This document shows positions 1-4,148 of a stretch of DNA of 5,002 nt, in pieces. The notes beneath the pieces were generated by a model that searched no databases, was not told the origin of the DNA, and saw only the letters and a list, made by a program, of their open reading frames with translations. The position numbers were made by a program, and so were the translations under genes. This DNA comes from Alkanindiges sp. GTDB lineage: Bacteria; Pseudomonadota; Gammaproteobacteria; Pseudomonadales; Moraxellaceae. Where the stretch lies: contig JASLIR010000254.1 of NCBI GenBank assembly GCA_030152125.1, positions 1 through 5,002 of the forward strand. The letters are read 5' to 3'. Positions within the stretch are counted from its first letter, which is position 1, and every line of letters starts with the position of its first letter.

Positions 1-263
1 AGAAGGCTGATCAGGAGTTAAATGCCAGCTATAAGCTGTTGCGGCAGAAGCTGGGTGACAAGGACAAGCAGGTGCTGAAAACCTCGCAACTGGCCTGGAT
101 CAAGCAGCGCGACAAGCAATGTACCCTAAACAGTGTGGATATGGGCGAAGTGATTGATAGCGCCTGCCTGCTGGACCAGACTACCTCGCGTACCAACTGG
201 CTGAATGACCGCCTGAGGGAATGCAAGACGACGGGTTGCTTAAGCAGCAAGCTGTCGCAATAG
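1..263 (+). CDS. LprI/DUF1311-family protein, C-terminal part (5' end outside window)
   Basis: The reading frame is open from the left edge and ends with TAG at 261-263, giving 86 visible residues; the start lies outside the window. The visible part begins ADQELNASYKLLRQKL and continues with SQLAWIKQRDKQC, SACLLDQTTSR and NWLNDRL. This is the pattern of the DUF1311/LprI-like family: LN..Y..L, then AWI..RD..C, then a Cys, then T..R...L. Characterised members are small exported or lipoprotein lysozyme inhibitors, but most are of unknown function. The cysteines (in KQCTL, DSACLL, RECKTTGC) suggest disulfide bonds and so a periplasmic location; the signal peptide that would confirm export is not visible. 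The gene is followed at once by a terminator and converges on infA, so it is the last gene of its transcript. Family membership is fairly secure; the lysozyme-inhibitor role is only inferred. Confidence 0.8.
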   Translation, partial: KADQELNASYKLLRQKLGDKDKQVLKTSQLAWIKQRDKQCTLNSVDMGEVIDSACLLDQTTSRTNWLNDRLRECKTTGCLSSKLSQ

Positions 264-284
264 TTTATAGACATACAGGCAAAC

Positions 285-311
285 AAAAAGCTGCATCACG
301 TGCAGCTTTTT
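285..311. terminator. Bidirectional rho-independent terminator
   Basis: A perfect 11-bp inverted repeat, AAAAAGCTGCA (285-295) and TGCAGCTTTTT (301-311), encloses a 5-nt loop. The GC-containing core is GCTGCA/TGCAGC. It is followed by a T run on the plus strand, and the A run at 285-289 gives a T run on the minus strand. It lies 21 bp after the stop of the LprI-like gene and 24 bp after the stop of convergent infA, so it probably ends both transcripts. Confidence 0.9.
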
Positions 312-335
312 TATGCATGGCAGTATCTGCCTGAA

Positions 336-557
336 TTAACGGGCGCGATAAGTGATGCGGCCCTTGCTCAGGTCGTAAGGTGTCATTTCTACCTTAACCT
401 GATCACCTGTTAAAATACGGATATAGTGTTTGCGCATTTTACCAGAAATGTGTGCAATCACTTCGTGACCGTTTTCCAGGCGCACACGGAACATGGTATT
501 AGGCAATGTTTCAGTGACAACGCCTTCAAACTCGATAAGTTCTTCTTTGTTGGCCAT
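336..557 (-). CDS. infA: Translation initiation factor IF-1
   Basis: This encodes a complete 73-residue protein, the usual size for bacterial IF-1 (about 72). It is a single OB-fold/S1-like domain that binds the ribosomal A site on the 30S subunit and helps IF-2 and IF-3 select the initiator tRNA. Nearly the whole protein matches the family core: [36 protein letters not shown] and [10 protein letters not shown]. The ATG at 555-557 gives the expected N-terminus [12 protein letters not shown]. The Shine-Dalgarno match is modest (AGG triplets in CAGGTAGGCT directly before the ATG). The gene stands alone: its own sigma70-like promoter lies about 30 bp upstream and a shared terminator lies just downstream. 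The extra residue near the N-terminus and the [11 protein letters not shown] wording recall Moraxellaceae proteins, from memory only. Confidence 0.98.
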   Translation of the reverse strand: MANKEELIEFEGVVTETLPNTMFRVRLENGHEVIAHISGKMRKHYIRILTGDQVKVEMTPYDLSKGRITYRAR

Positions 558-588
558 AGCCTACCTGACAAGAATAAGGAAGGCGCAA

Positions 589-617
589 ATTGTAAGCAGT
601 TCATCCAGAAAAAGCAA
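589..617 (-). promoter_or_regulatory. Sigma70-like promoter of infA
   Basis: Read on the minus strand, a -35 element TTGCTT (612-617) and a -10 element TACAAT (589-594) are separated by exactly 17 bp. Each hexamer keeps the most conserved positions of its consensus. The predicted start near 582 would give a leader of about 25 nt before the infA ATG. No other gene lies between this site and infA, which fits a strong housekeeping promoter. Confidence 0.75.
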
Positions 618-622
618 CTCAT

Positions 623-647
623 GATCAATCGCTAAACGATTTATCGT
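623..647. repeat. Overlapping palindromes just upstream of the infA -35 element
   Basis: AATCG (627-631) and CGATT (637-641) form an inverted repeat with loop CTAAA. The outer arms GAT (623-625) and ATC (643-645) extend it across one mismatch. A second perfect palindrome, ACGAT-TT-ATCGT (636-647), overlaps the right arm. The cluster sits about 40-65 bp upstream of the predicted infA transcription start, where an activator or repressor could bind. There is no evidence for a specific protein, and chance occurrence is possible. Confidence 0.35.
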
Positions 648-719
648 AACTGCTCAGGCAGCACTTTTGGCAGATGCATTATGGCTTAATATGTATGTTT
701 GGTCATATCCAGCTGTTGT

Positions 720-756
720 CAGGTATAGCCACAATGCGCGGAAAAGCGCTATCCTG
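720..756. repeat. Bulged hairpin / imperfect inverted repeat
   Basis: CAGG-T-ATAGC (720-729) pairs with GCTATCCTG (748-756), giving nine base pairs with a single bulged T. The 18-nt loop contains GCGC-GGAAAA-GCGC (736-749), which could form a competing inner stem. There is no T run directly after it, so it is not a normal terminator. It could be RNA structure or a protein-binding site; its role is unknown. Confidence 0.4.
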
Positions 757-803
757 TTGACGGGGTTAAAAATAGCGGCAGTTATTGCCTTAAAACAATT
801 GAA

Positions 804-844
804 TTTTATTTTATTGTTTTTATTGTAAAAATTTAATTTTTTAC
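804..844. repeat. AT-rich tandem repeat and AT inverted repeat
   Basis: The 9-mer TTTTATTGT occurs twice in direct tandem (809-817 and 818-826), preceded by a partial copy, TTTTATT (804-810). It is followed by an AT-only inverted repeat with arms GTAAAAA (825-831) and TTTTTAC (838-844). The stretch is far richer in A and T than the flanking genes. Such tracts are often curved or easily melted and may bind H-NS/MvaT-type silencers or act as UP-like elements; none of this is shown here. Confidence 0.45.
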
Positions 845-894
845 ATAAAAGGCAGCGAATAATTTTATATCGTGATTGCTGCTGTGAATTCTTA

Positions 895-923
895 TTTCAT
901 ACACTCATAAATTGAACTATACT
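895..923 (+). promoter_or_regulatory. Possible promoter of the AraC-family gene
   Basis: TATACT (918-923) matches the -10 consensus at five of six positions. The best-spaced -35 hexamer, TTTCAT at 895-900 (17-bp spacer), is poor. A weak -35 is typical of promoters that need an activator. The start near 930 would leave a leader of about 127 nt before the ATG at 1057. This is a tentative call from hexamer matching only. Confidence 0.3.
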
Positions 924-938
924 GTCAGTTAAGCCAAT

Positions 939-979
939 CGTATGCGATGCTGTAAAAAACATACGTTAGGGCCACGTAT
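939..979. repeat. Three CGTAT half-sites, including an ATACGT/ACGTAT inverted repeat
   Basis: CGTAT occurs at 939-943 (+), 961-965 (as ATACG) and 975-979 (+). The last two form an inverted repeat, ATACGT (961-966) and ACGTAT (974-979), around 7 nt. The cluster falls just downstream of the possible -10 at 918-923, a position that would suit a repressor. The sites are short and could arise by chance. Confidence 0.3.
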
Positions 980-1009
980 ACACTAAACATTTATCCCGCA
1001 CATATTTCC

Positions 1010-1036
1010 AGGTTTCAGGTGTAGATTTTAGGTTTC
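1010..1036 (+). promoter_or_regulatory. 20-bp-spaced AGGTTTC direct repeat upstream of the AraC-family gene
   Basis: AGGTTTC occurs at 1010-1016 and again at 1030-1036, in the same orientation and 20 bp apart (about two helical turns). It ends 20 bp before the ATG and 5 bp before the ribosome-binding site. AraC-family proteins commonly bind direct repeats spaced about two turns apart, so autoregulation is a reasonable hypothesis. Binding is inferred from geometry alone. Confidence 0.3.
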
Positions 1037-1056
1037 TGATTGGGAGCATACCTATT

Positions 1057-2064
1057 ATGGCAGGCCAGTTAACAGATTCATCGGTTGTACTGCGGTTCGG
1101 CTATCAGGCTATGCGCCGTGCAGGCATGCCTGTGGAAGAGATTCTGGGCCGGGCCGGAGTGGCGCTTAGTCAGCTTGATGCGCATAAGCGTACCCCATTC
1201 AGTGCCCAGCAGGCCTTCTGGCAGGCTGCAGAAGCTGCTACCAATGACCCTGATGTCGGCTTGCATATGGGGGAGCATTTGCCGCTGTACCGTGGGCAGG
1301 TAGTGGAATACCTGTTTATGAGCAGCAGCAATTTTGGCGAGGGCTTAAACCGGGCACTGGCTTACCAGCGACTGATAACCGACGCTTTAAGTGCCCAACT
1401 GGTTTATGATGCGCAAAACTGTTACCTGACCAATGGCCGCCAGAGTTATGATGCGGCAGTACACCGTCATTTTAGTGAATGCCTGATGTCCGGTGCCTTG
1501 CGCTTTTTCCGCTTTGTGACCGAAGGCCGTTTTAACCCTACCCATATCGACTTTAATTTTACCCATGGTGCCAGCGATGCCGAGTACCAGCGGGTGTATG
1601 GCTGCCCGGTACGGCTGGGGCAGATAGAATCCCGCCTGTATTTTGATCCTGCTATCCTAGATTATCCGTTGTGGCAGTCTGAACCGGAGTTGTTGCGCCT
1701 GCATGAGCAACTGGCGCTGGAGCAGTTGCAGGAACTGGCACGTTATGACCTGGTGGGGGAGGTGCGCCGTGCGATTGGTTCTACCCTGGAAAGTGGCGAA
1801 ACCACGCTGGAAACGGTGGCCAGTCAATTAAGTATTACCCCGCGCCGCTTGCGTACACAATTAAGCGAAGCCAATACCTGCTTTCAGGAAATCCTGTCCG
1901 ATTACCGTTGCCGTCTTGCCAAGCGTCTGCTGTCACAAACCAGTGAAAGCATTGAGCGTATTGTCTATTTGACCGGCTTCTCTGAGCCCAGTACCTTTTA
2001 CCGTGCCTTTAAGCGCTGGACTAATGAAACCCCGGTGGAGTATCGCAAGCGTAAACAGCGCTAA
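1057..2064 (+). CDS. AraC-family transcriptional regulator with Arabinose_bd-type N-terminal domain
   Basis: This is a complete 335-residue protein, typical in length for the OruR-like branch of the AraC family. Residues about 20-207 resemble the Arabinose_bd-type ligand domain (for example VRLGQIESRLYFDP near 185-198). Residues about 240-332 form the C-terminal double helix-turn-helix. The first helix pair is around 250-272 (TLETVASQLSITPRRLRTQL). The second, around 298-320, is followed by the family signature FYRAFKRWTNETPVEYRK. It should be a cytoplasmic DNA-binding activator or repressor. The effector and targets cannot be read from the sequence; related proteins regulate amino-acid, lipid or alkane metabolism genes. 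The ATG has a ribosome-binding site GGGAG at 1042-1046, 10 nt upstream. The gene is divergent from infA and convergent with truA, with no partner on its strand in view, so it may control distant genes or itself. Confidence 0.95.
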   Translation: MAGQLTDSSVVLRFGYQAMRRAGMPVEEILGRAGVALSQLDAHKRTPFSAQQAFWQAAEAATNDPDVGLHMGEHLPLYRGQVVEYLFMSSSNFGEGLNRALAYQRLITDALSAQLVYDAQNCYLTNGRQSYDAAVHRHFSECLMSGALRFFRFVTEGRFNPTHIDFNFTHGASDAEYQRVYGCPVRLGQIESRLYFDPAILDYPLWQSEPELLRLHEQLALEQLQELARYDLVGEVRRAIGSTLESGETTLETVASQLSITPRRLRTQLSEANTCFQEILSDYRCRLAKRLLSQTSESIERIVYLTGFSEPSTFYRAFKRWTNETPVEYRKRKQR

Positions 2065-2080
2065 GCAGCAGTATTTATCG

Positions 2081-2098
2081 GTGGCGCTTAGCTGCCAC
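2081..2098. terminator. Weak hairpin between convergent araC-type gene and truA
   Basis: GTGGC (2081-2085) can pair with GCCAC (2094-2098) around an 8-nt loop, in the 38-bp gap between the two convergent stop codons. An alternative pairing is GCTAAGC (2060-2066) with GCTTAGC (2086-2092), which overlaps the regulator's stop codon. Neither has a following T run, so intrinsic termination is doubtful; overlapping transcription or rho-dependent ending is as likely. Confidence 0.2.
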
Positions 2099-2102
2099 AC
2101 GC

Positions 2103-2900
2103 TTAGTCCGGCAGGTTTAACCAGGCTGGTCCCAGCTTTACCGGTGGTAGCTGAAATTGTGGCGGATAGTACGCCTGAATAAAATATAAGCCATCCGGTG
2201 GTGCAGTGACGCCGGCTTCCTTACGGTCCTGTACCGCCAGCAAATGGTCTACCCACTCCACAGGCTGCTCGCCTTTGCCGATTTCCAGCAGCACACCCAT
2301 AATGTTACGAACCATATGATGCAAAAAGCCATCAGCCTGAATATCCATAACCAGAAAAGCCCCATGCTGAAATAAACGCGCATGGCGCACATGGCGTACC
2401 GGCTGGTTGGACTGGCAGGCTGCCGCCCTGAAACTGTTGAAATTGTGGATACCTACCAGTTTATCCACAGCTTGGCACATATTATCCACATTCAGGCTGT
2501 GATACACATGGGTGACCTGACCCGCCAGCAGGGCAGGGCGAACCGGTGCGTTGTATACCACATAGCGGTAACGCCGCGCACAGGCTTTAAAACGGGCATG
2601 AAAATCCCGCTCCATGGGCTGCATCCAGTTAACAGCAATGTCTGGCGGTAACTGGGTATTGGTGCCCATCAGCCAGCCACGTAAGGGGCGAATGGCATCC
2701 GTATCAAAATGCGCAATCATATTGCTGGCATGTACTCCGGCATCAGTACGCCCGGCGGCATGTACAATCACCGGATGGTTGGCCACTTTACTTAAGGCTT
2801 TTTCCAGGGTTTCCTGCACACTGCGTACCCCGGGCTGCTGGGTTTGCCAGCCGCGATAATGGCTACCACAAAATTCTATGCCAATGGCAAAACGCTGCAT
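2103..2900 (-). CDS. truA: tRNA pseudouridine(38-40) synthase TruA
   Basis: TruA converts uridines 38, 39 and 40 in the anticodon stem-loop of many tRNAs to pseudouridine, in the cytoplasm. The 265-residue protein is close to the usual 260-270. It has the catalytic motif AAGRTDAGVHA (Asp 53 from this start, equivalent to E. coli Asp60), RRYRYVVYN with the conserved active-site tyrosine, and DGFLHHMVRNIMG near the C-terminal half. An ATG at 2913-2915 would add MPEDV, but the ATG at 2898-2900 is preferred. It has a good Shine-Dalgarno GAGG with a 5-nt spacer, gives the usual family N-terminus (MQRFAIGIEFCG), and the upstream ATG lacks a comparable site. The gene lies 90 bp after the asparaginase gene on the same strand. 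No terminator is seen between them, so co-transcription is possible. In many gammaproteobacteria trpF follows truA; here the next gene is the convergent regulator. Confidence 0.97.
   Translation of the reverse strand: MQRFAIGIEFCGSHYRGWQTQQPGVRSVQETLEKALSKVANHPVIVHAAGRTDAGVHASNMIAHFDTDAIRPLRGWLMGTNTQLPPDIAVNWMQPMERDFHARFKACARRYRYVVYNAPVRPALLAGQVTHVYHSLNVDNMCQAVDKLVGIHNFNSFRAAACQSNQPVRHVRHARLFQHGAFLVMDIQADGFLHHMVRNIMGVLLEIGKGEQPVEWVDHLLAVQDRKEAGVTAPPDGLYFIQAYYPPQFQLPPVKLGPAWLNLPD
2444..2508. other. Cluster of four DnaA-box-like nonamers inside truA
   Basis: Two exact copies of TTATCCACA lie on the plus strand at 2461-2469 and 2482-2490, 21 bp apart. TGATACACA (2500-2508, plus) and GTATCCACA (minus strand, 2444-2452) each differ by one base from TTATNCACA, the established DnaA-box consensus. 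All four fall within 65 bp of truA coding sequence. No dnaA, gidA or other origin gene is in view and the stretch is not AT-rich, so an origin of replication is unlikely. A DnaA-titration or regulatory site, or coincidence, are the alternatives. Confidence 0.45.
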
Positions 2901-2905
2901 AACAT

Positions 2906-2909
2906 CCTC
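2906..2909 (-). promoter_or_regulatory. Ribosome-binding site that decides the truA start
   Basis: On the minus strand, GAGG (CCTC at 2906-2909 on the plus strand) lies 5 nt before the ATG at 2898-2900. The alternative ATG five codons upstream is preceded only by GCGGCGTTTAC, which has no good purine-rich match. This supports the shorter TruA start. Confidence 0.65.
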
Positions 2910-2948
2910 AGGCATGTAAACGCCGCTTAAACGGTGGACAGGGGCAGT

Positions 2949-2977
2949 ATTGTAGTAGAAATAGCGGCCAGCGCCAG
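2949..2977 (-). promoter_or_regulatory. Possible promoter for truA
   Basis: On the minus strand, TACAAT (2949-2954) is a good -10 hexamer. CTGGCG (2972-2977), 17 bp upstream, is a weak -35 match. Transcription would start near 2942, about 40 nt before the preferred truA ATG. It could allow truA expression independent of the asparaginase gene; the weak -35 keeps confidence low. Confidence 0.3.
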
Positions 2978-2990
2978 CCCGTTGTGTGCA

Positions 2991-4043
2991 TCAGTGCTTC
3001 ATTCCCTGTAGCCAGTATTGCCGGCGCTGATGATAGTGCATGGTCTGGCAGCAAATCCATGCTAAACGTGCATAGATAGCTGGAACCGGCAATTGCCCGG
3101 CAGATAAAACATTTAATGCGCTCAGCCAGTGTCCGGCGGCATAGCGGCTATCCACGCCACCAAAAGGCACTTGCGTGCTAATCACCAGCATAATGCCGCG
3201 ACTGGCCGCCTGCCCGAAAAGTTTTTCTATTTCAGCACTATGGGCAATGTTGCCTGTCCCAAAACCCAGCAGGATCAGTGCATCCAGCGCAGGGCTATCC
3301 AGTAACTGCCGTAGTTGCAGAGCCTGCTGTGACCAGTCCAGGGGAAGCGCATAGTAGGTGCTAATGTTTAACTGCTTTAAATAGTGTAATGAGCCGGCCA
3401 GTGCAGCAGGGGCAATAGCTGCGTTTGGTGCCTGTGCTGCCTGTGTTGAAGCGGGCAGGCATGCGCCGCTAAATGCCTGTAGGTCGGTGGTGTGAACCTT
3501 TTGCACCTGATGGGCAGGCCAGTATTCCCCGGCAAATGCCACAAATACCCCATTGCTTGTATGCTGTACTTGCTGAATTGCCAGCGTCAGGTTAGCCAGC
3601 GCATCGCTGGAAGGGTGCGCCTGCTGTCCATGCCTATCCAGCAGGGGATACTGGCTGCCTGTAATGACCAGCCGCAATGGCCAGCCAGCCAGCACTTCCG
3701 CCAAAAAAGCACTGGTGTAGGCCAGCGTATCGGTACCGTGGATCAGCAGGATGCGCTGTATACCCTGTTGCTGCAAGTGGATAATCTGTGCAACCAGCTC
3801 AATCCAGTCACTGGCTTGCAGCTGGCTGCTATCGCGGATATGCGCTGTGGGCAGGCTGTGGCAGCGAAGCGCAAATTTATCGCTCACCAGCTGATCCAGT
3901 TTGGGCAGGAAGTCTGCTGCAGGCATGGGGGCCAGTGGCTCACCAATGCAACCGAAGGTACCACCGGCATAAATAATGGCAAGTTCAGGCGGGTGTACGG
4001 CCTTTGATATATCGCTGGGGGATGGTGACAGCTGCAAGCTCAT
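2991..4043 (-). CDS. Type I (AnsA-like) L-asparaginase, probably cytoplasmic
   Basis: The 350-residue protein hydrolyses L-asparagine to aspartate and ammonia. Family motifs appear in order: the first catalytic threonine in IIYAGGTFGCIGE (Thr 29); DSSQLQASDW (about 71-80), matching DSSDMTPEDW of E. coli AnsA; HGTDTLAYT (102-110) with Thr 104 and Asp 105; VITGSQYPL (126-134); a lysine in QKVHTTD (Lys 182), where the catalytic Lys is expected; GFGTGN (260-265); and RGIMLVISTQVPFGG (282-296). There is no signal peptide, which favours the cytoplasmic type I over the periplasmic type II enzyme. An Ala/Gln/Pro-rich stretch at about 195-215 looks like a variable linker. The ATG at 4041-4043 is the only nearby start in frame; its Shine-Dalgarno (GAG in AATGAGCC) is weak. 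The gene lies between a fimV-like gene, ended by a terminator, and truA, so it probably starts its own transcript. Glutaminase side activity cannot be judged. Confidence 0.93.
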   Translation of the reverse strand: MSLQLSPSPSDISKAVHPPELAIIYAGGTFGCIGEPLAPMPAADFLPKLDQLVSDKFALRCHSLPTAHIRDSSQLQASDWIELVAQIIHLQQQGIQRILLIHGTDTLAYTSAFLAEVLAGWPLRLVITGSQYPLLDRHGQQAHPSSDALANLTLAIQQVQHTSNGVFVAFAGEYWPAHQVQKVHTTDLQAFSGACLPASTQAAQAPNAAIAPAALAGSLHYLKQLNISTYYALPLDWSQQALQLRQLLDSPALDALILLGFGTGNIAHSAEIEKLFGQAASRGIMLVISTQVPFGGVDSRYAAGHWLSALNVLSAGQLPVPAIYARLAWICCQTMHYHQRRQYWLQGMKH

Positions 4044-4076
4044 GCAAGGCTCATTGATATAGGTTGAAACGGTCCG

Positions 4077-4085
4077 ATTATGGCA
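4077..4085 (-). promoter_or_regulatory. Possible extended -10 promoter of the asparaginase gene
   Basis: On the minus strand the sequence TG-C-CATAAT forms an extended -10 element: CATAAT at 4077-4082 and TG at 4084-4085. Extended -10 promoters can work without a good -35, and none is clear here. It falls in the 57 bp between the fimV terminator and the asparaginase ATG, where a promoter is expected. The predicted start near 4070 would give a leader of about 27 nt. Confidence 0.35.
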
Positions 4086-4100
4086 TAGGCTTCCGGCATT

Positions 4101-4125
4101 AAAAAAGGCAGCGTAGGCTGCCTTT
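4101..4125 (-). terminator. Rho-independent terminator of the fimV-like gene
   Basis: A perfect 9-bp stem, AAAGGCAGC (4104-4112) with GCTGCCTTT (4117-4125), has loop GTAG. On the minus strand it ends in a run of six T (A run at 4101-4106). It lies 24 bp past the fimV stop codon. On the plus strand the tail TTTCTTGT is poorer, so it acts mainly on minus-strand transcripts. It separates fimV transcription from the asparaginase gene. Confidence 0.88.
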
Positions 4126-4148
4126 CTTGTCCATCATCACCGGGTTGA

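Larger units (their letters stand above)
558..1056. other. 499-bp intergenic region between divergent infA and araC-type genes
   Basis: No convincing protein-coding gene is seen here on either strand; the frame at 426-635 (+) is mostly antisense to infA. The region holds the infA promoter with nearby palindromes, a bulged hairpin at 720-756, a small GGCA-GTTAT-TGCC hairpin at 777-789, a strongly AT-rich stretch around 785-870, a possible promoter with -10 TATACT at 918-923, and short repeats at 939-979 and 1010-1036 before the regulator gene. The gap is long for two divergent promoters, so extended regulation or a small RNA is possible, but neither is demonstrated. Confidence 0.7.

Noticed and set aside
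426..635. 69-residue plus-strand open frame across infA and its upstream region
   Set aside because: It is mostly antisense to the highly conserved infA gene and overlaps its promoter; it has no recognisable domain.
720..756. Rho-independent terminator
   Set aside because: The hairpin has a long loop and a bulge and is not followed by a T run on either strand.
2444..2508. Chromosomal or plasmid replication origin
   Set aside because: DnaA-like boxes are present, but there is no AT-rich unwinding region nearby, no iteron array and no dnaA, dnaN, gidA or rep gene; the cluster is inside truA.
2970..2985. Terminator between the asparaginase gene and truA
   Set aside because: The GC-rich CCAGCGCCAGCCC stretch is made of direct CCAGC copies rather than a good stem, and it lacks a T run.
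3776..3784. Isolated AGTGGATAA (one mismatch to a DnaA box) in the asparaginase gene
   Set aside because: Several one-mismatch sites are expected by chance in 5 kb, and this one has no neighbours.
3492..4007. 171-residue plus-strand open frame
   Set aside because: It is entirely antisense to the asparaginase gene, whose catalytic motifs are intact; the translated product has no family features.
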